NCBI GenBank assembly: GCA_016916535.1
Contig: CP070276.1
Coordinates: forward strand, 2,046,001-2,110,000
DNA length: 64,000 nt
Direction: 5' to 3'
Source of the DNA: Dysgonomonadaceae bacterium zrk40
Lineage (GTDB): Bacteria > Bacteroidota > Bacteroidia > Bacteroidales > Dysgonomonadaceae
Every line of letters begins with the position of its first letter. Positions within the stretch are counted from its first letter, which is position 1. A program made the position numbers and the translations under genes. This document shows, piece by piece, positions 17,958 to 26,267 of the stretch. The notes below the pieces were generated by a model. That model was not told where the DNA came from. It did not search any database and worked only from the letters and a program-made list of their open reading frames with translations.

Positions 17958-18828
17958 CGAAAAGCTTCTTTTTTTCATCTGATGAGAGGCTGCCATAACC
18001 AGACTGTTTCAACTTGTCCAGGATTGCATCAATCACCTCCTGCTCTTCATTCTTCCGCCTGTTGTACTCCCAGTCGGTCTCATTACGGCTGTGCTTCACC
18101 TTCATTCTTGCACTTTTCTGTCGTGGTTTGAAGAGACCTGCCACTCCATCGAGCAGGCGACTCATCCAGTTGGTGATATCTTTTCCTTGCTTGTATTGCA
18201 TGGCAAAGAGGAAGCCCAGCAGCGCTCCCCCAATATGGGCTACATGTCCCCCGGGATTGGAAGCGCTTCCCAACGACAAGAAGTCGATCAAAAAAGCAAA
18301 AATGGCGATGTAGACGATCTTGATTGGACCCAGGAAAAGGAGATTTATCTGTACCTCGGGACGGTAGAAGGCAGCACCCATCACGATGGCCATCACCGCT
18401 GCAGAGGCACCTATCATCCATCCCCGGTCCATATCTGTATAGTAAGGGATTGTGTTGAAAGCAACCACGTAGAACAGGGCACCCGCCAATCCCCCCAACA
18501 GGTAGAGACTTCCCAGGGTGCGTCCGGAGAAATACTGCAGGAAGATTTGCCCAAACCAATAGAGCCAGAGCATGTTGAACAGCAGGTGCAGGAATCCCTC
18601 ATGCACGAACATGTAGGTGAGAGGGGTCCAGATGCGACCCAGCAGTATAGGAACATGAGAGGGTACACCCAGGAAGGTGACCGGATCTAAAGCATGGACA
18701 TTGAATAGCGTGAAGAAGACCATCACCACCTTCAGTGCAACAAATACAAGGGTGTTGATGAACAACAGGCGTGTGATCACATTCCCGGTTTTGTATTTAT
18801 GTTTCAGGTTGTCAATAATATCGGCCAT
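17941..18828 (-). CDS. Rhomboid-family intramembrane serine protease
   Basis: 295 residues with six predicted membrane helices. Ser142 in IGASAAVMA and His198 in GHVAHIGGALLG form the catalytic dyad. The HLLFNMLWLYWFG motif of helix 2 is present. The cytosolic C-terminal tail of about 80 residues is charged (RKNEEQEVIDAILDKLKQ), ending in the SHOCT-like LDKLKQSGYGSLSSDEKKKLF found in Bacteroidota rhomboids. It cleaves transmembrane proteins within the bilayer. It overlaps the upstream rhomboid gene by 17 bases. Confidence 0.9.
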   Translation of the reverse strand: MADIIDNLKHKYKTGNVITRLLFINTLVFVALKVVMVFFTLFNVHALDPVTFLGVPSHVPILLGRIWTPLTYMFVHEGFLHLLFNMLWLYWFGQIFLQYFSGRTLGSLYLLGGLAGALFYVVAFNTIPYYTDMDRGWMIGASAAVMAIVMGAAFYRPEVQINLLFLGPIKIVYIAIFAFLIDFLSLGSASNPGGHVAHIGGALLGFLFAMQYKQGKDITNWMSRLLDGVAGLFKPRQKSARMKVKHSRNETDWEYNRRKNEEQEVIDAILDKLKQSGYGSLSSDEKKKLFDASKK

Positions 18829-19495
18829 GGTTCCTGTCTTTTTTTCTCCAGTATAAAATCATAATGATACCAAACAGCATCCCTCCCAGGTGGGCAAAAT
18901 GGGCCACGTTGTCGCCCGATCGGTTTGCAACGCCGAAGATGAGCTCCAGCAAGCCATAACCGATCACGAACCACTTTGCTTTGATTGGAAAAGGAAATGG
19001 AATGATGAACAGCTCGGCATTGGGGAAGAGCATACCAAAAGCGAGCAGGATGCCGAAAACGGCACCGGAGGCGCCCACGGTGACACTGTCAACCATGTAG
19101 AACATCTCCTGAGGGAGAACGGATTGAACCCTGATGAAGAGTATTAACAATTGGATGAGTCCTGCACCAATTCCGGTAACCAGGTAATAGGTCAGGAATC
19201 TTTTGGGTCCCCACACCTGCTCCAGGGTCCGTCCGAACATGAAGACTGCGAACATGTTGAAGAAGACATGGGAGATAGAATAGGGGTCATGCAGGAACAT
19301 GTAGGTGACCAACTGGTAGATCCGAAAATCTTCTGACGCCGGAAAATGAAGTCCGAATTGCCCGGACAGGTCAATGTTTGCCCTGTTGAACAATACGAAC
19401 TGCGCCAACCATATGATTCCGTTGATGATGATCAGGTTCTTGGTGACCACCGGTAACATTCCCGCAAAACTGTTTCTTGAATTGTACATATTCAT
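18812..19495 (-). CDS. Rhomboid-family intramembrane serine protease
   Basis: 227 residues from the ATG ending at 19495; the longer reading frame has no plausible coding character. It has the catalytic Ser143 (GASGAVFGIL), His202 (VAHFAHLGGMLFG) and the helix 2 motif HVFFNMFAVFMFG. This protein lacks the long C-terminal tail of its neighbour. Two rhomboids in tandem with overlapping ends is a common Bacteroidota arrangement, and the two probably have different substrates. Confidence 0.9.
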   Translation of the reverse strand: MNMYNSRNSFAGMLPVVTKNLIIINGIIWLAQFVLFNRANIDLSGQFGLHFPASEDFRIYQLVTYMFLHDPYSISHVFFNMFAVFMFGRTLEQVWGPKRFLTYYLVTGIGAGLIQLLILFIRVQSVLPQEMFYMVDSVTVGASGAVFGILLAFGMLFPNAELFIIPFPFPIKAKWFVIGYGLLELIFGVANRSGDNVAHFAHLGGMLFGIIMILYWRKKDRNHGRYY

Positions 19496-19601
19496 ACCCA
19501 ACTGTTGAGGCGCAAAATTACGATTATTTCCTTCAAAATGCGGTTTTTCGCCACACAAAAGGATTTTTTTTATAAAAAACAAATACTTTTTATCATTTTT
19601 C

Positions 19602-19632
19602 TTGATTTTATAGGTTTTAACGCTTATATTTG
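19602..19632 (+). promoter_or_regulatory. Promoter of the HU gene
   Basis: TTG at 19602-19604 and TATATTTG at 19625-19632 with 20-base spacing fit the Bacteroidota -33/-7 pattern. The leader to the ATG at 19697 is about 58 bases and AT-rich. Confidence 0.6.
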
Positions 19633-19696
19633 GCGATTAGAAATAAGGCTCAGCCTTGACTTATAGTATGTTTAATTAATTTATTTACCATTTCTT

Positions 19697-19963
19697 ATGA
19701 ACAAATCAGAACTTATTAGCGCTATTGCCGAAAAAGCCGGTCTTAGCAAAGTGGATGCAAAGAAAGCACTGGACGCCACCCTCGACACCATCTCCGGTGA
19801 AGTTAAAGCAGGTGGTAAAGTTGTATTGGTTGGATTCGGCACATTCTCAGTGTCTGAAAGAAGTGCACGTAAAGGGATTAACCCTCGTACAAAGAAAGCC
19901 ATTAACATTCCTGCAAAGAAAACCGCTAAATTTAAAGCCGGTTCGGAATTGTCTAATCTCTAA
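19697..19963 (+). CDS. HU-family DNA-binding protein
   Basis: 88 residues of the usual HU length. MNKSELISAIAEKAGLSK opens the helical dimer part, and GFGTFSVSERSARKGINP is the start of the DNA-binding arm with the conserved proline, ending AKFKAGSELSNL. It bends and compacts DNA as a dimer. It is monocistronic, with its own promoter and a strong terminator. Confidence 0.96.
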   Translation: MNKSELISAIAEKAGLSKVDAKKALDATLDTISGEVKAGGKVVLVGFGTFSVSERSARKGINPRTKKAINIPAKKTAKFKAGSELSNL

Positions 19964-19980
19964 GGGCTTGGTCGAAGCAT

Positions 19981-20015
19981 AAAAAAGGAACAAATCACAG
20001 GTTTGTTCCTTTTTT
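19981..20015 (+). terminator. Terminator of the HU gene
   Basis: AAAAAAGGAACAAA pairs with TTTGTTCCTTTTTT around a short loop; the T-run ends at 20015. Confidence 0.8.
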
Positions 20016-20089
20016 GCCTCTTCACCCTCCGGCGGTTAATTGGCTATCCTCCGAGTTTATTTTGTGCGTCCTAAAAAAGTGGTGAATAT

Positions 20090-20122
20090 TTTGCAGCCAT
20101 AAAAAAAATATTTGTACCTTTG
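20090..20122 (+). promoter_or_regulatory. Promoter of tRNA-Lys
   Basis: TTTG at 20090-20093 and TACCTTTG at 20115-20122, spacing 21. The start site is predicted a few bases before the tRNA at 20136. Confidence 0.65.
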
Positions 20123-20135
20123 TCATCCTGAAAAT

Positions 20136-20208
20136 GACTCCGTAGCTCAGTTGGTAGAGCAATTGACTCTTAATCAATGGGTCGAGAGTTCGAGCCTCTC
20201 CGGGGTCA
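20136..20208 (+). tRNA. tRNA-Lys(CTT)
   Basis: 73 bases. Acceptor GACTCCG pairs with CGGGGTC (one T-G pair). The D arm is GCTCAGTTGGTAGAGC. The anticodon loop CTCTTAA gives CTT, reading AAG. The T arm is GAGAG-TTCGAGC-CTCTC. Discriminator A is at 20208, with no encoded CCA. Confidence 0.95.
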
Positions 20209-20216
20209 CTTGATAA

Positions 20217-20574
20217 TCAAGCACTTACCGCGTCAACCGGTAGGTGCTTTTTCTTTTGGGTAAACATTGGCTCAAACAAATAGGTGCTAAACGTGCAGTT
20301 CATCTTGGGATATGCCATCACACGCGATCCGAAGACGCCAATGAGGTAGGGAACATCGATATTCTCATACCGTAACCTGCAGAGGACTCCGAAGTTCAAG
20401 CCGATGCAGTAGAACATGAAGACGCATAGGTCACGCGTGCTGACCACTCTGAATTCCTCTTTCACCGAGTCAATCTTATCCTTGAAAGCTTGATTAAGAG
20501 TGAAATCCTTTGAATTCTTGTTCAGAAACCTGGTATCAAAGGAAGCTGGGGAAAACTGATTGTTGGATGCAAGA
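20217..20574 (-). pseudogene. Probable 3' remnant of an unidentified gene
   Basis: An open minus-strand frame without an ATG lies between the GH43 stop and tRNA-Lys. About 119 codons are open, with only a GTG at 20465 as a possible start. The encoded text contains KDFTLNQAFKDKIDSVKEEF and LRYENIDVPYLIGVFGSR, which look like real protein sequence rather than a shadow. The last codons lie inside the tRNA terminator hairpin. The beginning of the gene is missing. The pattern resembles the end of a beta-barrel protein, but I do not recognise the family. Low certainty. Confidence 0.35.
20219..20255 (+). terminator. Terminator of tRNA-Lys
   Basis: AAGCACTTACCG (20219-20230) pairs with CGGTAGGTGCTT (20238-20249) with one T-G pair, followed by a T-rich tail. 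Confidence 0.75.
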
Positions 20575-22212
20575 TCATTTCGAAATCACTCTTTTTGGCC
20601 CGTCATAATCATACCGGAACCAGTTAAAGAGTGCCGTTCCCCCATTTTCTACTTCGTTGTAACTGAACAAGGCGATGCGGGCTCCTTTCCAGAAGCTGAA
20701 TATGGCATCGAAAGATCGTCCGAAGAGGATGAAACGAATGTTGTCACTGCTGTAGTAGAACCGGTTCTCATGTGAGTTGAAATCGTACTGCATTTTCAGG
20801 TAAATCAGATCTCCGCTGAAGGGGATCTTCTCCAGATAGTTGGAATCGGTGTTGAAGTAATTGACTCTGATTCTAGCACCCGGGAGGCGATGGGATGCGT
20901 CAAACAGATCCTGGTTGCTTTCGAAGAAGAGATGGTTGCCATCTTCCTCTACACTAACACCAATCAGGTTGTACATCGAGCCAAAGCTGGCCAGCCCCGC
21001 TCTTTGTCCTTTTGCCAGCTTTGTAAGGTTGAGCGCTGTCACTGCCTCCCCGCTTTTGCCCATAATCTTTTGTGTCAAGCTGTTCTTAGCCCTCAGAAAG
21101 CTTTCGCTTTGGAGTGCTGTAAGGCTCAGGTAACCGGGATGAGAGGTCAGTGACCAGGCATCATTCACGGGGTTGTGGTTAAACTGCCACTGTAGACCCA
21201 GACGAGGTGCGTTGAAATCATCATCTGTTTGGGGGGCATCTATCCCGGAGCTGCTTCCGGTATGCGGTTTCTTCCATACGTAGACCGGCTCACCGATCCC
21301 GTTGCGGTCGATATCTGCACCCACCACCGGCCAGTCGTCCTGCCAGCCTGCAGGCTGCAGGTGCACCACTCTCCCCATGGGGCCGTCGGACTGGAAATGA
21401 TAAAACCAGGACTCACCTTCGGGAGTTTCTACGAATGCACCCTGGTGGGGACCGTTGATGGTGGTGGATCCGGTCTCGAGGACCACCCTCTTCTCGTAGG
21501 GCCCATATATGTTTTTCGAGCGGAGCACCGTCTGCCAACCGTGCGTAACCCCACCTTCGGGGATGCTGATGTAGTAATAGTCGTTGCGTTTGAACATCTT
21601 GGGACCTTCTGCCACGGGTCCGGTATAGACCGTGAAGCCATCATCCAGCAGCGTTGTGCCATCGCTGCTCATCCGGTGGATGATGATGGGGCCGGCACCA
21701 TGAAGACTGTGCGCAAGATAGGCATTGCCGTCGTCATCCCACAGGGGGCAGGGGTCTTCCCATTTTTCGACCGCTTTCACCTGTAGCAATGGTGACCATG
21801 GTCCTTCCGCCTTCTCCGCATTGCTCATAAACAATCCCTCTGTCGGTGTACAGAAGTATACCCAGAACCTGTTGTCGTGGTAACGAATGGAGGGGGCCCA
21901 CGAACCGTTGGAGTAGCTCTCCACGCTGTCGTACGCCGGGAAATCGAGACGTGAATAGATCTGAGCCACGAGGCGCCAGTTGACCATATCTTCCGACTCA
22001 AGCACAGGCATGCCCATGTACTGAAACTCGGAACATACCATGTAATATTTGTCATCTACCCGTACCACATCAGGGTCGGAATAGTCGGCATATAGAATTG
22101 GATTGATGTAGGTGCCGTTCCCCTGATCCCCCCAGGAGCCTGTTTGTGCCGAATTTTGTGCTGCCGCGGGCAACGTGATGCAGGCCAACAGGATAATGAA
22201 TGCGATTTTCAT
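20575..22212 (-). CDS. Glycoside hydrolase family 43 protein (xylosidase/arabinofuranosidase type)
   Basis: 545 residues from the ATG ending at 22212 (MKIAFIILLACITLPAAAQ, signal peptide); an ATG nine codons upstream is less likely. The GH43 five-bladed propeller occupies roughly residues 35-330. The catalytic base Asp lies in YSDPDVV, the pKa-modulating Asp in WEDPCPLWDDDG and the acid Glu in VAEGPKMFKR. The C-terminal 200 residues form a beta-sandwich of the GH43 C2/concanavalin type, often a substrate-side module. It should release xylose or arabinose from plant polysaccharides in the periplasm. No SusC/SusD pair is nearby. Confidence 0.9.
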   Translation of the reverse strand: MKIAFIILLACITLPAAAQNSAQTGSWGDQGNGTYINPILYADYSDPDVVRVDDKYYMVCSEFQYMGMPVLESEDMVNWRLVAQIYSRLDFPAYDSVESYSNGSWAPSIRYHDNRFWVYFCTPTEGLFMSNAEKAEGPWSPLLQVKAVEKWEDPCPLWDDDGNAYLAHSLHGAGPIIIHRMSSDGTTLLDDGFTVYTGPVAEGPKMFKRNDYYYISIPEGGVTHGWQTVLRSKNIYGPYEKRVVLETGSTTINGPHQGAFVETPEGESWFYHFQSDGPMGRVVHLQPAGWQDDWPVVGADIDRNGIGEPVYVWKKPHTGSSSGIDAPQTDDDFNAPRLGLQWQFNHNPVNDAWSLTSHPGYLSLTALQSESFLRAKNSLTQKIMGKSGEAVTALNLTKLAKGQRAGLASFGSMYNLIGVSVEEDGNHLFFESNQDLFDASHRLPGARIRVNYFNTDSNYLEKIPFSGDLIYLKMQYDFNSHENRFYYSSDNIRFILFGRSFDAIFSFWKGARIALFSYNEVENGGTALFNWFRYDYDGPKRVISK

Positions 22213-22246
22213 AGGTAGTGAAATTCTAAAAAAACGCAAGATACAA

Positions 22247-22861
22247 TTATTTTAAGAGATTCAATCCCTCTTTGGCCGACTGATCATCGGGTGATATGAT
22301 CAGGACAATCTGGAAGAGTCGTTTAGCCTCATTCACCTTGCCCAGGAAATATTTGGTCCACCCGGACATCAGAGAAGAGTAGTAATCAAAGGGATACATG
22401 CGTTGAACCTTGTCGAAATAGATCTCTGCCTGCTTGAAATCTTTCCTGTAGTAGTAGATGTTCCCCAGGGCATAGTTGACTTTCGAGTTCATGCTGTCGA
22501 GCCGGAGAATCTCTTTGTATACTTTTTCCAGTTCCTCCCCGTATTTTTCGGCTTCAAGCGGATAGCAGAGTCCCAGAAGTGGCTCAATGGCAGAAGGTGC
22601 CATGCTGACCGCCTGGCGGTAGTAGCGTTTGCTGGCTTCGTAATTACGGGAGAGATAGTTGAGCCAACCCAGGCGTAGTGTCTTGTGGTAGTCATACCCG
22701 TTAAGGCTGCTGAGAGCGCTGATCGCTTTCTCATAGTCGCCCGCCGATTCGTGGCGGTAGCTTTCGGCAAAGATTTGCGAGGGGTTGATCTGCGCTTCAA
22801 GGGCGAATGAAAGAGAGAGTAGCAGGATGACCAGCATCCACTTTTTTTTCAGAAGTTCCAT
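22247..22861 (-). CDS. Periplasmic tetratricopeptide-repeat protein
   Basis: 204 residues from the ATG ending at 22861 (or one two codons upstream). It has a signal peptide (MELLKKKWMLVILLLSLSFALEAQ) and then four to five TPR-like units, for example LGNIYYYRKDFKQAEIYFDKV and YFLGKVNEAKRLFQIVL. It overlaps the end of the beta-barrel gene by 13 bases and closes the PqqD/ATP-grasp operon. It probably scaffolds the envelope components of that system. The specific partner is inferred from position only. Confidence 0.78.
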   Translation of the reverse strand: MELLKKKWMLVILLLSLSFALEAQINPSQIFAESYRHESAGDYEKAISALSSLNGYDYHKTLRLGWLNYLSRNYEASKRYYRQAVSMAPSAIEPLLGLCYPLEAEKYGEELEKVYKEILRLDSMNSKVNYALGNIYYYRKDFKQAEIYFDKVQRMYPFDYYSSLMSGWTKYFLGKVNEAKRLFQIVLIISPDDQSAKEGLNLLK

Positions 22862-24087
22862 GACCATGCGAAGTTTATCAGGTGATTGTTGTAACGGTAT
22901 GTTTTGTAGTCGGTTGCAGACCATGAATAGCCCTCTTTCTGCTGCCATCCGTAGCCGGCACTCCATGTCATCTGCCGGACGAACCAGGAGAGGGTGACGC
23001 TGGCAGTGGCCATCAACGGGTCGTAGGTATCGTAGACGGTGAAGGAACGGTCGCTGATGTAGTTCAGGTGGTTGCCGATGCTGCCTCCGGTGTCGGCCCA
23101 CAGCTGTCCAAACAGCCTGAACCCCAGATGCTGTGAGAAGAGGTATTGATGGGTGGTCCACCCCCCCGGGGTGTGGATAAGCGCGGCGGCAGTAGTGCCA
23201 TAGAAGTTAAGGTTCCCCAGCGGGTAATAGGTGAGTGAACCCTTCGCCTGGTACTGGCTGATCCCTCCGAAGTCGGACCAGGAGAGGGCGATCTCCGGGA
23301 GGGTGTAGCGAGATCGTTTAGCGAGAAATGTGGTCACTGAGTAGTTGTTGCTGCTGCCCACATCGTTCCGTTCAATGTTGTAATAACCGCCGGCGAAGCC
23401 CCAGGAGATGTTGCCTGGAGTGAAGAACGACAGTGAAGCCACAAGCTGGTGCTGGGCAAGCTGATCTTCCCGGAGAAGCAGGGTGCCTGAGGAGCGCTGA
23501 AAGCGGGTGTTGTAGTATTGGTATCCAAACTTCAGGCGGCTGCGTGGCGATAGGTTGAAGTCGATGCCCAGTGTGGTGAAGGCCATGTCTCCATACTGGT
23601 TGAGTGAGTCATACCCGCTGCCGGCAGCGATGGAGCGATCATTTTCATTCATCAGGTATCCGCTGGCCAGTGAGATCCGGTCGACTGCCTTGGTGTGGTA
23701 ACCAGTCACCGCCTGGGTGTGAGGTGCGAATGATGCAGCCAGGATGTGTGCCTTCTCCTGTTGACCGCTCAGCAGGAGAGCATAGTAGAGGCTCTCCTGC
23801 AGCAGGGCATCGTTGGGTGTTACTGCCAGCGCCCGCTCGTAGAAGGTTGCGGCAGCGGCATGGTTCTTCAGAGCATCGTAGGCAATTGCGGTGCGGTAGT
23901 CCAGGTAGTAGAAGGTGACCCCCTGGTTTCGTGCGGTACGGCTTGTCTCAATCAGTGCACGGTAATCTCCGTCAAGGTATTGGCGGTAGGTGATGCTATC
24001 TGTCTGCCTTATCAGCAGCGAATCCTGTCCGACCAGTACTACGGCGGTCATCCAGCAGAGCAGGAAAGTTAATCCCATTCGATGCAT
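22849..24087 (-). CDS. TPR plus outer-membrane beta-barrel protein (YaiO-like)
   Basis: 412 residues. A signal peptide (about MGLTFLLCWMTAVVLVGQ) is followed by a short TPR region (residues about 30-130, DYRTAIAYDALKNHAAAATFYERAL). Alternating beta strands then run to a terminal aromatic residue (INFAWSWNF), the C-terminal signature for BAM-assembled barrels. This N-terminal TPR plus barrel layout is that of YaiO-family proteins. It overlaps the transporter-peptidase gene by 19 bases. A role as outer-membrane pore or anchor for the operon product is inference. Confidence 0.75.
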   Translation of the reverse strand: MHRMGLTFLLCWMTAVVLVGQDSLLIRQTDSITYRQYLDGDYRALIETSRTARNQGVTFYYLDYRTAIAYDALKNHAAAATFYERALAVTPNDALLQESLYYALLLSGQQEKAHILAASFAPHTQAVTGYHTKAVDRISLASGYLMNENDRSIAAGSGYDSLNQYGDMAFTTLGIDFNLSPRSRLKFGYQYYNTRFQRSSGTLLLREDQLAQHQLVASLSFFTPGNISWGFAGGYYNIERNDVGSSNNYSVTTFLAKRSRYTLPEIALSWSDFGGISQYQAKGSLTYYPLGNLNFYGTTAAALIHTPGGWTTHQYLFSQHLGFRLFGQLWADTGGSIGNHLNYISDRSFTVYDTYDPLMATASVTLSWFVRQMTWSAGYGWQQKEGYSWSATDYKTYRYNNHLINFAWSWNF

Positions 24088-26240
24088 AACGGTTGTTTTT
24101 GGTTTTCAATCATGATCTTTCGCGGGGTGATTGTTACCGTCGCCTTCCTCTGTTGGCGCCAGAAGCGAAGCAGGGTGGAGGTGGTCTCGGTATGGTAGAT
24201 AATCATTCCAGGGTAGTGGATGTTGTCGGTCTCAGCCAGCAGCGATCGATAACGTATGTTGGTGAAGAGTACAAAGGGTGCCAGCAAATCCTGCAACCAC
24301 CGGGTGCCTGTGGGATGTTCATAGGTGAGCGGCATGCGGTCGTTCACTTCAATCCCTTTTCCGGCGCTGAGCAGTAACTTGAAGCAGCTTTGGTAGAAGT
24401 GGTAGAGAGGGGAGGTTTTTATCCCTTCAAAATCGGTGAAATAGAACAATGTGCCGTCGTTTTCGAAGTATGCCTTCGACCGGCTTTTCGGACAGCGGAT
24501 GTAGCTTTTGTTGTAGGCGTCTGTGGCGATCTGCCAATCCCAGCTTTCGCTCCCCCGGCTCACCCTCAGCTGTCGTCCCGGCTTTGCCGCCAGTGCATCG
24601 AGCGCCAAGACCATCGGTGACAGCATGAAAAGGATCTCTCCCTCATTGGGTATCTTGCCTGTGTGCAACAGGGTCTTTCCTCCCTCTTCGGTAAAGAAGT
24701 AGCCGAAGGGGTAGGGGTGGGTGGCGGCTCCCAGCTCCGGTGTCAGCTGGACCTGAAAATGTAGGTGTGGCACCGGGGAGCGCCCTGAGTTGCCGCAGGC
24801 TGCGACCACCGCTCCCCTCTTCACGTAGTCGCCTGTGCGGACCCTGAAGCTCTCTTTCTTCAAGTGACTCATCTGCGTGTAGAGGCCGTTGAGGTGGTTG
24901 ATGATGATGCTGTTCCCCCAGTTCTTCTCCATATCCATGTTGCCGATCTCATTCTCGTCTGTGATGTTGCTGACCAGGCTTACGTAACCATCTGCCGGTG
25001 CCAGTACCGGCTTGTTGTAGCAGTAATACTCCTCCCTCAGGTTCCCATTTCCGGAAAAGGGAGACCCATGCTCATCGGTGATCTCAAAATCGAGCGCTTT
25101 GCCCCAGGGCCCCAGGTGGGTGATCTCCCCGTCATAGCCTTGGCTCACAATCCACCGGTCGAGGAAGGGAAGCTGAAGCTTGAAGAGCATTTCCTGCCCG
25201 AAGCGATGCATGTAGTTGACATACTTGTAGACCGTTTTCTCCGGGTGGTAGTGCTGGATGTATGGAAAGATGAAAAAGCGGTTGTTGCTGCGTTGCTTGA
25301 GGATGTAGATCAGCAGGATGGAGAGTAGGCTGAAGGAGAGGGTGTAGGAGGAGAGTCCGATTCCGGTGATCAGCTGCTCGGTGCCGGTGTAGATGAGAAA
25401 GAGTACCGGGGTGAGGCCAATCACCAGCAGGTAGCTGTAGCTATTGGGCACCAGAAAGAAACTACCAATGGCCATCCCCCAGAAGATGTAGTTTACTCCT
25501 GCAAGATTCTGGGTCAGTATCCGCAGATCGACGCCCAGCCACTTGCTGGTGACAAAGGCAAAGAGGAAGCCGAGGAAGGCGACGGTCGATTTGATGCGGG
25601 AGTGGAGCAGCAGCGCGATCACCAGCATTGCTCCCACCAGGATACTGTCACTGAAGAAGACCGATGCCATCGTCCTGAGGTAATAGTAGAGCATCTGCGG
25701 CAGTTGCATATGGTCGAGGCTGTGTACCCAGTCGTACCATGGCAGCTTCATCTGTGCTGCCAGCAGGGTGGTGACCCGCTCAAATGGCAGGATTGGCATC
25801 ACCCGGGTAAAAGCCTGGTAGGAGAGGTCGATGACGAAGAGTGTCAGTACGAAGGGGAGGGTGAGGATGGGGAGCTGATGTTTGTTGAAGAGGGTCTCAA
25901 GCCATATGCTCAGCATGAAGCCGAGAATGACGGCGAAGAGGAAGAGCAGCAGGAAGGGCAGGTTGATGTGGAACTTGTAACACATGCTGATGCCGATGAA
26001 GACGGCGTTGAAACCGTAGAGACCTGTTTTGATCTTCTCCTTCGGAAAGCCCAGAAGGTGTGCCAGCAGGTTGCTCAGCAGCACCGCCACCAGCCCACCC
26101 GCCCCCAGTCGCAGGTCGAGCAGACTCAGCAGCAACAGCATTCCTCCATAGAGCTTGCTGCGGGTGAAAAAGATCTGCCCGTAGCTCTGGATGATGCCGT
26201 TTAGGTGGAATACGGCAAAGGGATGAAGCGACCTTCCCAT
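24069..26240 (-). CDS. Urea-transporter-like membrane domain fused to an M23 peptidase
   Basis: 723 residues. Residues about 20-325 form a hydrophobic channel of the urea transporter family, with GLYGFNAVFIGISMC and about ten helices. Residues about 375-510 form an M23/LytM-type domain: KALDFEI, APADGYVS, NGLYTQMSHL, GDYVKRG and the zinc motif PHLHFQV near residue 491. A further 210-residue C-terminal domain (SWDWQIATDAYNKSYIRCP...) is unassigned. M23 enzymes cut peptide bonds in peptidoglycan; UT domains pass urea or similar small amides. It sits between the PLP decarboxylase and the barrel gene in a tight operon. Confidence 0.85.
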   Translation of the reverse strand: MGRSLHPFAVFHLNGIIQSYGQIFFTRSKLYGGMLLLLSLLDLRLGAGGLVAVLLSNLLAHLLGFPKEKIKTGLYGFNAVFIGISMCYKFHINLPFLLLFLFAVILGFMLSIWLETLFNKHQLPILTLPFVLTLFVIDLSYQAFTRVMPILPFERVTTLLAAQMKLPWYDWVHSLDHMQLPQMLYYYLRTMASVFFSDSILVGAMLVIALLLHSRIKSTVAFLGFLFAFVTSKWLGVDLRILTQNLAGVNYIFWGMAIGSFFLVPNSYSYLLVIGLTPVLFLIYTGTEQLITGIGLSSYTLSFSLLSILLIYILKQRSNNRFFIFPYIQHYHPEKTVYKYVNYMHRFGQEMLFKLQLPFLDRWIVSQGYDGEITHLGPWGKALDFEITDEHGSPFSGNGNLREEYYCYNKPVLAPADGYVSLVSNITDENEIGNMDMEKNWGNSIIINHLNGLYTQMSHLKKESFRVRTGDYVKRGAVVAACGNSGRSPVPHLHFQVQLTPELGAATHPYPFGYFFTEEGGKTLLHTGKIPNEGEILFMLSPMVLALDALAAKPGRQLRVSRGSESWDWQIATDAYNKSYIRCPKSRSKAYFENDGTLFYFTDFEGIKTSPLYHFYQSCFKLLLSAGKGIEVNDRMPLTYEHPTGTRWLQDLLAPFVLFTNIRYRSLLAETDNIHYPGMIIYHTETTSTLLRFWRQQRKATVTITPRKIMIENQKQPLCIEWD

Positions 26241-26267
26241 GGGCTTTTCAGGTTTGATGGGTTATCC

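Noticed and set aside
20217-20465. Reading of this fragment as a phage integrase next to tRNA-Lys
   Set aside because: The phrase DLCVFMFYCIGLNF looks integrase-like at first, but no catalytic Arg or HxxR motif follows and the downstream text does not fit a tyrosine recombinase.
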